Shown here one piece after another: positions 20,403 through 30,650 of a stretch of 64,000 nucleotides of DNA. The position numbers and the translations under genes are program-made. Position 1 is the first letter of the stretch; each line of letters begins with the position of its first letter. The DNA comes from Talpa occidentalis (lineage: Eukaryota; Chordata; Mammalia; Eulipotyphla; Talpidae): positions 116,510,234-116,574,233 of the forward strand of contig NW_023605305.1 in the NCBI RefSeq assembly GCF_014898055.3, given 5' to 3'. Below the pieces are notes generated by a model. It searched no databases. It saw only the letters and a program-made list of their open reading frames with translations, and was not told where the DNA came from.

Positions 20403-21625
20403 GCAAGGTCCTCTCCCACCAGGCAGGAGGAGGGAGCCAGAACACTCAGGGATCGTGATGGAAGGGACAGTTCAGGTCATTCCCACCCGGTCTAACCCGG
20501 ACCCTCAGTTGGTGGCTGCGGGGCGATTTGTCCTCTGCCGTCAGGAACCGAGAGAACAGTGAGGGCCCTGGCCCAGCTGGCACCAGGCCCGAGGGCAGGT
20601 GAGGCGCTGGGGTGGGGGGCCGGGCCAGGGGGGCTCGCTGGCCTCGAGGCCCAGCGCTGTGCCCCCAACGAGGAGAGATGCTGGGTTAGGCAAACAGAGG
20701 CTTAGGGTTGGGAAAAAGCCTCATTCAAACTTCCAGCGTCGTAGTGAGGGTGAGAATCGACTACACATTTTCGAATTTCTAATCATCTTTAAACTTTCCC
20801 CCCAGTCGGGTTCATCTTGTCAGCACGTCGTCCTCCCGTCAACCTCGCAGCCCTAAGCGGGTTGAAGGCGTGCTGCACCTCCCCCTGCAGTGGGCGGATG
20901 ACGAGGAGCCCAGCCCTCTGGTCTCCAGACCTCACGGGGAAAGGCTTTCAAGTCACTTTCCCGCCCGTCCACCTGGGGAGGATCCAAGCTCCAGGCCCAG
21001 CGCGCGCCCCGGGATGAGCCGCGTGATTATAAATCGCTGCTTCTTGTCTGCACAAGAGCCGTCACCCCGGCTCCGCGTGGTTCAAGGGGCGGCGCCCGGC
21101 TCTCACCTCCAGGGGTGTCCGGCCTCTGTTTGTGCAGCCAGAGAGGCCTGCAGACAATCAGCTGCCCTCCGCACAGCCCAGCGTCCTGCGGGGATGAGAG
21201 GGGCGGCCAGGGGAGGCCGCGCATTCAGGCCTGGGCCCGGGGGCCGCTCCTCTTTTGTGTAGCAAGACTAAGCCAGCCATGGCCCCGGCTGGAGGTGACG
21301 GCAGACGGGAGGACAAAGCAGCCTTTGGAGATGCAGCCACTGCGCCGCCCCCCTGGAGGCTGACCTGAGCCACTTCCTGGCCACCCTGAGGCGACGGGCC
21401 TCTTCTTTAAGAAGCGGTCAGCCTGGACAGAGAGGGGTGGGCTTCCGAAAGGGCCTAAGGGGATGCCAGGGCTGAGAGGCCGCCCCGCCCCTCCTTTATA
21501 GAGGAGACCCGGGCTCTGCTGGGGCCCCTGGAGAGGGCCTCGCGCAGACTTTCCGAGGAGGAGGCCGGTGCCCAGACACCTCGTTCTCCCCAGCTCGGAG
21601 CAGATCGCGGCTGCGCCTCCCGCGC
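20403..21625. other. GC-rich unique DNA without a recognised gene
   Basis: Two short AT-richer patches occur, at 20700-20830 (TTTCGAATTTCTAATC) and 21015-21050 (GTGATTATAAATCGC). Both are homeodomain-like and may be regulatory, but neither is long enough to call separately. Confidence 0.38.
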
Positions 21626-21629
21626 CTCC

Positions 21630-21755
21630 CAGCAGTAAATTCTCTCTTTATTTCTCGTGGTTTGTTTGTGAGAAACGCCTGTGATGGCAGGCCATTATCA
21701 CGCTCCAGCATTCACTTTCAATTTCTAGCGTTGAGCTGGATGGTTTTATGGCCCC
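21630..21755. promoter_or_regulatory. Small AT-rich candidate element
   Basis: AGTAAATTCTCTCTTTATTTC, TGGTTTGTTTGTGAG (forkhead-like), GGCCATTATCACG and TTTCAATTTCTAGC lie between CpG-rich flanks. No repeat family is recognised. Confidence 0.33.
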
Positions 21756-22374
21756 TCAGCCAGAGCAGCGCGCGGCGCACGGACGGGGAGACAGGCACGC
21801 GGCCGCTTTCCAGGGGCCGCTCTGTGCTGTTCTCCCTGAGGCAAAAGCCCCCCCACTAGCTCTGACTGGGCATCCATCTGCCTTTGCCTACGTGTGAGGG
21901 CCGGACGGCCAGGCCCGCCACACACAGCAGGACGCAGGGCCCTGCCCTGGTCCTGGGCCAGACGGGCCGTCCGCGAGCCAACATGGCGCGTGCGAGCAGC
22001 TTTGAGTCTCACTCTCGAGACCTGAGTCCCCCACACAGGCGAGGCCCAGGGCTGGGGGGGCGCGGGAGCTGGGGGGCCTTGCCTTGGATGTGGGGCTGCC
22101 CTTGCTGGCGCTCCACCCACAACTGCGGGCCTTCAGCTCTGAATCTCACTTGTGTCCTGAGAAACCAGCGCGTGACCCTGGGAAGCCTTGATCTCTACAA
22201 GCTCTGGCGCCCCGGCCTTGACGGGAGCCACAGGGGTGCCCCACGGTGCCCGAGACTTGGGGCCTGCGGTGCGTCCGCGCTGAGTGCCTGTTCCCAGTCC
22301 CGCTGCTGCTGGGCTGTGTGGGTGGGACGGAGAGCGCGCTCCGTCCAGTTCCAGAAGGAATGGCCGCTGCCCTG
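21756..22374. other. GC-rich unique DNA without a recognised gene
   Basis: CpG-rich to about 22000, then GC-moderate. A weak MIR-like word order near 22130-22190 (AGCTCTGAATCTCACTTGTG then CGTGACCCTGGGAAG) was not enough to call. Confidence 0.35.
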
Positions 22375-22575
22375 GACAGGGTGTGCGTGTATCCAGGTGT
22401 GTGGGGTGTGCAAGGCGCATGTGTGCAGGTGTGTGGACACTTGTATACATGTGTTCATGGTGTGGCCATTCACGTGTCTCTAGGCCTATGCAGACTGGAC
22501 CAGTGTGCCCATGTGCATGACACATGCGTGTGGATGTGTACGTGTGTGAGCGTGTGTGCGGGCCTGTGCCTTGTG
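22375..22575. repeat. (TG)n-rich degenerate tract
   Basis: GTGTGCGTGTATCC, GGTGTGTGGGGTGTGC, GCATGTGTGCAGGTGTGTGG and GTGTACGTGTGTGAGCG show an old TG microsatellite or short minisatellite with CATG interruptions. Confidence 0.65.
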
Positions 22576-22974
22576 GACACGGATGCGGTAGAAGGGAAAA
22601 TAGCAAACACAGGCGTTCGTGACGAGAGGGTGCGGCCCTTCCCCACCTTTTCTGCTCCTTATCACGCTCCTGGGAGCAAATCCCCCTCCACACGGCCTGT
22701 TTTCCTCTCTCGGAGGCGCCGTGCGCCGAGGAGCTGCCTGAGCCATGACCCGCGGCCGCGGCGGCGCTTTCATTTCAGTCGTGTGCGGGAGATGTGCTTG
22801 TTCCGTCGTCCTGCTCACGCGTCTTCCCCGAGTTCCACAGCCACGCCAGTGTGTTTCTCCTTCTCTCTTCAGGGCTATCGCTTCAGCTGCCGCGGCTGCG
22901 CCTGCATTCTTGTCCCGCGGCTCGAGGAGCCTCTGGCCTTTCCTCTGTGACGTGAGGTCTTGCTCCCGCTCCCT

Positions 22975-23182
22975 TCCCCTGTGTTTCCCAGATGTGGTCT
23001 CCACACCAGGGACAGCGCGGGGAGCAGAACGGGCAGATCCACCGAAACCCACTGCTGAGGGGAGCAGCGGGGAGACAGGAGGGTCTGCTGCGCCATGTGG
23101 GTAGCCCCCTGGTTGGGATCAAACTCAGGCCGCAGGGGTGACAGCCTGAGACTTGACCGCTGGGCCACCAGGGAGGTCCCTG
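22975..23182 (-). mobile_element. tRNA-derived SINE (antisense), 3'-shortened copy
   Basis: On the minus strand the copy starts GGGACCTCCCTGGTGGCCCA. It contains an A-box-like region and the B-box-like GAGTTTGATCCC, then reads CCACATGGCGCAGCAGACCC and a CTGCTCCCCTCAGCAG hairpin-like core. Two other copies lie at 32954-33220 and 44319-44540. The head resembles CHR-type laurasiatherian SINEs. The tail ends around the ACATCTGGG word without the usual AATAAATAAATC tail. Confidence 0.85.
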
Positions 23183-24585
23183 AGCTGGCTTTAAGGAAAG
23201 AGTGACGGCTGAAGCCCAGGAAACTCGGCAACTGCCAGGTTATCCTTTTTGTAAGGGAATTTTATAGCAAAGGAAAGATTCTCCGGGGCTGGTTTCACTC
23301 CGTCCCTGAAGCCCTTGGGTGCTGGGACCCGCCTGGGCCAGCGGTCCCGGGAGCTGCAGAGCTGGTGAGGGCCACGGCCAGCTCTGCAGCCGCGTGGCCG
23401 GGAGGGGGCCGGAGCTCGCCCCGCCCCTCCAGGACGGGTCAACGAGGCGTGACCCACTCGGAACAGGTCTGAGGTCTGGGTGCCGGTGAGCGGTGAGGGG
23501 CTCTGTGCTCGGGCGGGAAGTGGAGTCCGCAGAGCAGGGCCTCTTCGCCGGCGGGACAGCATCCTGTGGCTGCAGGGGGTGTCATCTTGGCGTTTTAACT
23601 CTGGAGGAGCAGGCGCCAGGGTTTTCATCGCAGGAGCGGGGTCCCGGCAGAAGCGGGTCCTGCTTGTGGGAGGATGGACATGGCGCCCGCCCCTCTCCAA
23701 GAGCAGAGACGGACGGACAAAGCTCCGGCTCTCAGCACAGCCGCCGTGCGGGCTTCCTCCCGCTGCTGTTCCAGCCACGCGCTCGCCAGTCTCCACCCTG
23801 AGCCTCCACATCCCACCGTGAGCCCCGCGCTTCCTGCTGGAACCAGCGCAGGCCCTGTGGCCTTCCTAGCCCCACCCCTGCCGTGTCCAGGCAGGTGTCC
23901 AGGGCCGCGCAGGCGTTGTTGTCTCAGCCGCTGAAACGACGCGTTTCTGTGTCCCGTGTCAGCGTCTGGGCCCAGCATGACCGGCTCTTCGTGCGGGTCT
24001 CAGGGCCACAGTGGGGTGCGGGCTGGGTGCCCCCTTCCTGGGCTGGGGTGTCCCCATGCACCCATGGTGTGGGCAGTCAGGCTCCTGGCGGGGGTGGAGG
24101 AGCTGTCTTCACTGTGCGGTCAGTGGTCCCTGAGCCCGAGGCCCAGAGCTGGCGGAAACCCTGTATGGAGTCCGGGTCCAGCGTGTGGCTGCAGGGGTGC
24201 CCGCTGTCCCCTTCACCACATCCTGCTGGTCCCCAGAGGGTCACTGCTGGAGGGATGGTCCCTCAGGCGTGTCGGGGCCACAGCACCAGCCCGTCCACCG
24301 CACCAGCCCGTCCACCGCAGGGGGCACAAGCCACGTGCATCTAGCCAGCTGGCAGATGGCCCGGCTGGGCATGCTCGGCGGGTACTAGGTGGGCACCAGG
24401 TGGGCACCAGGCGGTCACGCTGCAGCCCGTCTCCCTGGCGCCCACTGGACGGGTGGGCGTTTCCTCTGGCGCCCTGCTGAGCGTGGCGGTCCGGAGCACG
24501 GACCAGGCCTCCTGGGATCTGGGGTGTGACTTTCTCTTCCCGGGCCGTGGGGTGCTGGATCTGGTCAGCCCAAATGGACTTTCCC
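23183..24585. other. GC-rich unique DNA with two tiny tandem repeats
   Basis: CACCAGCCCGTCCACCG is tandemly duplicated at about 24285-24318, and TAGGTGGGCACCAGG-type units at 24385-24415. No gene or exon is recognised in the remaining GC-rich sequence. Confidence 0.42.
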
Positions 24586-24589
24586 ATCT

Positions 24590-24900
24590 CCGACTCCTCC
24601 TGTGCTTGAGGGCCAGCTCAAAGCCACTTTCTCAATCAAGAATTTTCTGATATTTCCCATGAAATTTACTTCTCCCTTCTGGGTGTCTGGAAACTGGCCT
24701 CTGTGCCTCCACCTGTCATTTACGGTGTTCCAAGTTCACGCCAGCTCACTGCTTTAGGTGTCCTGGGCCCCTTGGTGGGCTGCGAACATCTGGAGAACAG
24801 GCCCCTCACGGTCATTCCTCTACCGCACCGAGTCCTGCGTCTACACGCGCGTCTACACTCGCAGTGACCCTAATGTCTGCTGGTTGAGTGGAGCTGCTCT
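24590..24900 (+). mobile_element. LINE-2 3' end, long fragment
   Basis: The segment follows the L2 tail in order: GACTCCTCCTGTGCTTGAGG, CTTCTCCCTTCTGGGTGTC, CCTGTCATTTACGGTGTTCC, AACATCTGGAGAACAGGCCC, CGCACCGAGTCCTGCGTCTA and TGTCTGCTGGTTGAGTGG. The last two correspond to the 'cagcacctagcacagtgcctgg...gttgaatgaatg' ending. Confidence 0.62.
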
Positions 24901-24949
24901 TGCTCCCCAGACCATCCTTTACAGAGAGCCTCTTCATCCGGTTTTGAAT

Positions 24950-25165
24950 TATGCAGGGAATGGACTTGCCTAATCTTATTCTATTATAAATCCCATTTTT
25001 TCCTAGTTAAACTCTCTGCAAATCCCTCTTAGAGTGCTTTTCCACCTCATTTCCCCTCGTTCCTCCATAATGAAGACCATAGATCTCGTAACACAGTTGG
25101 AAGAACCTTAAAGATTGTCTAGGTCAGTGATTTGAAAGTTTTTGTTTGTTGTGAGGAGCCGACTC
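24950..25165. other. AT-rich segment, possible old DNA-transposon end
   Basis: AT-rich DNA ends in TTGGAAGAACCTTAAAGATTG and GTCAGTGATTTGAAAGTTTTTG. The latter resembles the CAGTG-TTCTCAAA-type terminus of mammalian hAT-Charlie elements. The evidence is one word only, so it could equally be unique regulatory DNA. Confidence 0.3.
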
Positions 25166-25169
25166 GTTT

Positions 25170-25905
25170 GTTCAAGAAAACCGCAAGGCGAGCGCGAGGC
25201 TGACAGACGCAAGAGCCGCCAGCTTGGCTCGGCCGCCGTCCCCGCGCCTCTGCCTGCACCTCGCGGGCGCCGTCCTCGTGAGGGCTGGTCACTCCGTCTG
25301 GAGGCCCGGGGTGCCCGTCACGTCGCATCGGGGATGGGGAAACCCAAGCTAGAGGCGGCGCTTCTGCGGAGCCGCGCGGGCCACGCAGGGGAATCTGCTC
25401 GGAGCTCCCGTCCGCGCCCCTCTCTGACGGCAACGCTGGCCCCGCTCCCTGACTTGGGCCCTCGCCCTGCGGGGGCACAAGCAGGAGACGGGGCAGAGTC
25501 CAGGTCACGGGGATGTCTAATTCAGTCTCGGGTCCACGCGCACCCGAGCGCCCAGCTCCCGCCGGCTTCAAGGCCGGGCGCGCCCGCAGGTGCGTGGCCG
25601 CGCCACCTCCCCCCAGCTGCGGAGCGCCCGCGCTCGTCGGACACGGAGGAAACGTCGGTGTCCTGGACAGGCTCTCGCTGGCGCTCATTCACATTTCATG
25701 GAGAACGCGTCCCTGCGGCGGCGGCGGGCGGGAGGAATAAGCTGATCTTCTCCGGCCGCGGCCCGCGCGGGGGGCGGCCTCCGGCTATAATTGGAAGCTG
25801 CCTTCCCTCCGGCGGCCCCTTCAGTCCCCCGGCGTCCGCCCAGCCTCTATTGTCGCTCACAACAAAACACCCTCCCCAGAGGCTCATGGGGTCTGGAGGC
25901 TGCGA
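25170..25905. promoter_or_regulatory. CpG island, candidate promoter or orphan island
   Basis: CpG density stays high for 700 bases, with GC boxes and CGGCGGCGGCGGGCGGG near 25711. A TATAATTGG word at 25786-25794 is followed within 80 bases by CTCTATTGTCGCTCACAACAAAAC, holding ATTGT (25849-25853) and ACAACAAAA (25859-25867), opposed SOX-like half-sites. The mix of CpG island and conserved-looking AT words suits a developmental promoter or poised enhancer. No exon was assignable on either strand. Confidence 0.45.
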
Positions 25906-28075
25906 GGAGGTTTAAAAACCTGCACAGAAATTAAATGACACGGGAACAGGTGGAAGCGGACGAAGGCCTCGATTCCGAGACGTGTCCTCTTCCTGCGGCT
26001 GGGGCTGAGAGCAGCGCCTGTGGGTCTAGGTTGGGTCATGGCGGGGGGGGGGGGTGTTCCGTGGGGGGAGGTGGCCACGGAGCTCTTGAAAGGCCAGTGA
26101 CACTGGGGCGGGGCGGGCAGGCGCGTCCGGGGTGGTGGGGCCTGCCCGGGTGGGCCGTGGGCAAGACCTGCCTCAGCAGCGTGAGCGGAGCGCCAGGCAG
26201 GACAGTGGCTGCCACCCGGCCCCGAGCTGACCTTGAGAACAGCCTCCGTGGCGCTGTGGCGCTGTGAGGCCACTCATGGTGGGCCAGGCTGCCCGGGTGG
26301 CGGGAGGCCGTGGCCTTTACGAACAGAGCCCTGCTCTTCCACCCTCGGGCGCCGGAGAAGCGTGAGGGCTGAGCGCAGGTCAGGGGTCCCAGGCGGCCCG
26401 CGGGCCCTGCGACGCTGACGCTGTTGCAGGAGGGGCTTCTGGCCACCACAGCCGGGGGGCGGGGGGGTTTTCTGGCCACCACAGCGTGGGGGGGCTGCTT
26501 CTGGCTTCTGGGGTGGAGGCCGGGGTTCCTCGCGAGGCCCTCCCTCCTGCCCGCTCTCTCCAGCCTCCTCGGGAGAGGCTCCTCCTCTTTCCCTCCTGAC
26601 CTTGGCCCTTTGCCAGGAGTTGTGTCCCCTCCCACGCCGGCCTCCGTCCCCTTCCTCAGGACGCTGCCGCCAAAATCCGTCAGATTTCAGCGCATGGGTC
26701 GCTTCCTCCGAGAGCCACGCTAGGACACGCCGCCCGCTTGGCCTCTCCCAGTGTGGGTCACTTCCCTGCCTGGCTTGTGAGCTGTGCTGGGAACCCCGCA
26801 CCTGGGAGGGACCAGGGCTGGGGCAGGTGTGAACGGCCGCTGAGCTGCCGCGGCCCTCCTGGGCGCCCGTTGTCCTGACCTGTCACCATCAGCCGGCGTT
26901 TGAAGACTCAGCGCCACCTCAGAGCTGTCGGTATAGACATCCGCCAGCACGTGTGCGTGTGTGATGCGCGAGTGCGGGCATGGAGGCGCGTGTGCTGCAA
27001 CAGCGAAACATGCAGCTACGAAACTCTGCAGACCCAGCGTGCGCTCTACACGCCACACACGTGTAGACGTGTCCGTGACAGCAGGACACTGTGCAGTCCC
27101 CACTGTGGCCTGCGCGTGGGTCGCTGTGGCGGTCACCTCCTCTGAGGCCCCGTCATCCCGGAGAGGCCCTGCCCCTGATCTCACTGTCACTGACGGCCCC
27201 ACTGGAGACCCCCTCTCCAGTCCTCTGAACCTGGGGGCCGCGCTCTCAAGAACTGTGTGTCCAAGCGTGTTGATCGTGGTTCCGCAGGTGACACGAGAGG
27301 AGACCATGTGGGTCCCCCCAGCGGCTGGTGACCGAGCCCCACTCCCCCGCAGAGTAAGAGGCTGCAGTCCTGGCGCCGCCTGCGGGCAGGGCTCTCTCTG
27401 GACATGCCGCCAAGTAGGAAACACGCGTCCCCAGACCATGCGCCCGGCTGCCCGCCTGCGTGGACGCTCACGAGCCCCACGTTACCCTGACGTCTGCGGT
27501 GGACACCTGGACATCACAGACGGGGACACTGAGCCTCTGCCGAGGTCCTGCCCTGTGGTTTAATAGGAAGGAGCCGGTCAGGTGTGCAGCAGAGGGACAT
27601 CTCGAGGCCCCTCCCTCCAGGCTGGGAGACGCGCCCTCCCGAGGGGAGACCTGGCCCCACGGCTCGGCCCTGGCTCTTCTCCGAACCCCCTGATCTCTGC
27701 GGAGATGCAGCGTCCTCACCCCCTCCCAACCAGCCCCCCACGGCGCTTGGCTCGCAGGGACCCCCGGATCTGCTCGGGGTGGGGGCCTCAGTGCAGCTGT
27801 CCGGTGGGGCCAGCTTGCCTTGTTTCCTTTGATTTCCTGCCAATTGTTTTTGAACAAGGCGTCCTTAAAGGTTTTTTTTTTTTTAAATCCACTTAATGAC
27901 AATTCAAATGTCTGTCATCAGCGGGGAAAGAAACACAGGTTTGGGAAGAAAATTACTGCACCTGAGTTTCCATGGAGAGTTCGGCTTTCCCGGCTCTGTG
28001 GGAGGGGGCTGCCGGCACACGGGCCGCGTAACTGGCGATGACATGGGGGGCGGCGAAAGCCCTGGTCACGTAGCA
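25906..28075. other. GC-rich unique DNA; G-runs and small duplications
   Basis: A G-rich strand at 26040-26075 (G11 plus G6) could form a quadruplex. A ~38-bp duplication sharing TTCTGGCCACCACAGC lies at about 26438-26510. A T12 run lies near 27871-27882 in an AT-richer patch (27830-27960). No exon or RNA gene is recognised. Confidence 0.42.
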
Positions 28076-28345
28076 CACGGCCCCGCAGCACACAGCCCCC
28101 CAGCCCCCCAGCCCCGCAGCCCCACAGCCCCCCAGCCCCACAGCCCCCCAGCCCCACAACCCCCCAGCCCCACAACCCCCCAGCCCCACAGCCCCCCAGC
28201 CCCGCAGCCCCACAGCCCCCCAGCCCCGCAGCCCCACAGCCCCACAGCCCCCAGCCCCGCAGCCCCGCAGCCCCCTAGCCCCGCAGCCCCACAGCCCCAC
28301 AGCCCCGCAGCGCCACAACACACAGCCACACAGCTCAGCCCCACA
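28076..28345. repeat. 8-bp minisatellite, CAGCCCCR units
   Basis: About 270 bases are built from the octamer CAGCCCCA/CAGCCCCG/CAGCCCCC, with a higher-order 16-24 bp pattern and decay at the right edge into ACAACACACAGCCACACAGC. All frames encode Pro/His/Ser- or Gly/Ala-rich simple peptides, so open frames through it are not genes. The C-rich strand has regularly spaced C4-C6 runs. Confidence 0.9.
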
Positions 28346-28479
28346 GCAGAAAGCGCTGCTGGGCCGGGCGCTGTGATGATGTGGTGAGATGCACGGGAAG
28401 TTCCTTTCTGTTGTCTTTTATTTTTATTTTTGTGTTATTACCGTTGTTTTTTTCCCCATTGAATACTTTGGTTTAGGGC

Positions 28480-28780
28480 CGCGTTAGTGTTTGCAAGGGC
28501 GGGGGTCCCGCTCTGGGGCAGTCACGGCCGCGCGCCCACCCCCGGAGCACCCGCGGTCCTGTGCCTCCCGCGACCCTCCGGGTGCCTCCGTTTGCGGCCA
28601 GCTTCCCGGGGTCGGCCCGGAGGCCTGTCTTCGTCCGACCCTTCGCTTGGCCTCGAGCGGACGCTCCGAGATCTCCGAGCCGCGTCGTGGAGCCGTGCGG
28701 GGCGGCTCGGGTGGGGAGAGACCTGTCAGAAAGACGCGAGCGCTTTCCCCGGGAGCGAAACGCAGCCAGCTTGCTTCTAT
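28480..28780. promoter_or_regulatory. CpG-island-like segment adjoining an AT-rich element
   Basis: Dense CpGs (GGCCGCGCGCCC, CTCCCGCGACCC, CCGAGCCGCGTCGTGG, GTGCGGGGCGGC) end sharply at 28780, where AT-rich sequence starts. This mirrors the arrangement at 7.76-8.33 kb. Confidence 0.4.
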
Positions 28781-29200
28781 TTCTTGCCTCTTGATGAAGG
28801 GGAAGGTGTAATTATAGGAACAACTTCTTTTCTACTTCTACCTTGTTTTGTTGAATCTGGAGAGAGATTTTCCCTTGTCCTCTAAACCTATTAAAGAAAT
28901 TACAGAGCACTTTTGTAATGTAAATCCTCACCTCTACGGGCTTGAAAGTTTTATGTCTTTTTGTCCTTCTGGACTGAAATCCTTGCGTATTTTGGGAAAC
29001 TTAATGAAGATTAAAGTGTTTATCTCCTGTCCTTTCCGGCATTTCCCGAGTGTCATTTAGGCTAATTCCTGGGGGGCCGGGGGAAGTTGACAGATTGCTT
29101 TTGGAAAGCTTTTTGAAATTTACGGCCTCCCTTGCCAAGGTCACGTCCCCGTGCACATATAAACGGAGACTCGGTTCATCTCTTTCAGGTCCTGGCCCAT
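28781..29200. promoter_or_regulatory. Candidate conserved non-coding element
   Basis: The block has low CpG and is non-repetitive, with GGTGTAATTATAGG (28804-28817), CTATTAAAGAAATTACAG, ACTTAATGAAGATTAAAG, GTCATTTAGGCTAATTCC and CTTTTTGAAATTTACG. TAATTA-type words are homeodomain cores. It directly follows a CpG-island-like segment. No transposon was recognised. Confidence 0.42.
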
Positions 29201-30464
29201 GTGGCAGTAGGAGTTCCCAGGGGTCTCTCAGCACCGGGGAAGGAACCCTCAGCCCTTGCTCGTCAACTCCTCCCACTCAGCAATCCAGAGGGTCCCCGGT
29301 TATGAGGATCTGGAGGTCTGGCATGGAGGGGAGGCTGCCGAGGGCCCATGGCCCCAGGTTCCTAGTGCCTCTGGGCCACAATAGCTTCATTTGGGCATTG
29401 TGTCAGGGAGGAGTGTATTTCAGCTGCAAGGAAACCAGAACCCCTACTTCCGTGAAGTGAGGACCTGGGAGTGTCGCTGCCCGGACAGGGGCCACCAGGG
29501 CTGCGTCGGCAGTGTCCCTTCTTTTGGCCTCGTGTGTTCCTCATGGTGACGAGATGGCTGCTGTGTCTCCAGCGCTCATCACTGTATCCCAGACGGCGAG
29601 AAGCGAGAAGGGAAGAAAGGTTGGTCCAGCGAGTCTTTGCCTTAGATGCAGAAAGCAAGCTTCCTGGGAGCGGCTTCCCATCACGCCGTCCTGCATCTGA
29701 CAGGGCCGTCCGTGGGCGCAAGGGAGAGCAGGAGGTCAAGTCTCCACCTTTGACAGCACAGAAAGGCACGACAAGCCTGGGGTGTGGATAAGCCTGAGGT
29801 AACCAGTTTGTGACGTGTCCCAAGGGCACCGGCTGTTACGCGCCGAGCGTGGAGACACGTGAGCCTGGGGTGGGCACCTGCTCCCGTGAGTGCAATCTTC
29901 TGCCTTCGTGTCGGTCACTTTGAGTGTCTGCCTCAGTGCCCTGGATGACACTCCCGAAGGGCATTTTCCAAGTGGCCTTTGAAAGATGAAAGACTCTGGT
30001 TTTACTCAGAGAGATACATTTTCGTGGGTGAAAACCTGAGCGCACGTCCACACCGGTGGGAGGGCGCCTCGGTCCTTAGAATCTCACCGTCGCAGGCTGG
30101 TCCTCGCCGTGAGGGGAAGAGGCAGGGGCCGCGGCCAGCCAGAGCAGGCCCCAGGACCGAGTGCAGCAAGCTCGGCCCGTAGCAGCTCCGGTTACCCCCT
30201 GGGCACTGGGTGTCCAGACGCTGGCCAGTCCCATTGCCATCCAGGGCCCCCCCTCAGGCCGGGCTCCCGGAAGCTGCACCCACGAGGCTGTGCAGAGGGT
30301 CCCAACTGGGGAGGAGGGGGCTTGCAGTCACCCCGAGGGGAGGGCTCCCCTGTCTCACCAGCACCCCGGGCGCCAGCCGGGCCACTTGGGTCCTTTCATC
30401 TCTCTCCGCGGCGGCGTTTTCCTGGCGCCCACGGTGCCCGCAGCGCAGCGCAGCGCAGAAGCGG
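29201..30464. other. GC-moderate to GC-rich unique DNA
   Basis: No gene is recognised. Base composition is more balanced than neighbouring intervals, and a short CGCAG tandem (CGCAGCGCAGCGCAGCGCAG) lies at about 30438-30459. Frames on both strands lack domains. Confidence 0.38.
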
Positions 30465-30650
30465 GCTCCAGAGCCATTCAGAAATGTTCCTTTTAAATAT
30501 GCTCTGCGCACAGCTGTTGAACTCGAATTTGATTATTATTCTGCCGGAACAAAGGCATTTTGGACGGCTAGATTGGCGCTTTAAAATACACGCGGAAAAT
30601 GTCTCAAGTTGGAATCCGAAGAATGACTTGTGCTTCGTCAGCGTGTGCCG
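30465..30650. promoter_or_regulatory. Candidate conserved non-coding element
   Basis: The block has abrupt AT-rich composition with TTTTAAATATGC, CGAATTTGATTATTATTC and CGCTTTAAAATACACG, plus ACAAAGGCATTTTGG (SOX/TCF-like ACAAAG). It is non-repetitive with GC-rich flanks. Confidence 0.4.

Noticed and set aside
22090..22190. MIR fragment in sense orientation
   Set aside because: Only two partial words fit and the order is imperfect.
27896..28387. Proline/histidine-rich + strand frame
   Set aside because: It is the translation of the CAGCCCCR minisatellite in one of its frames.
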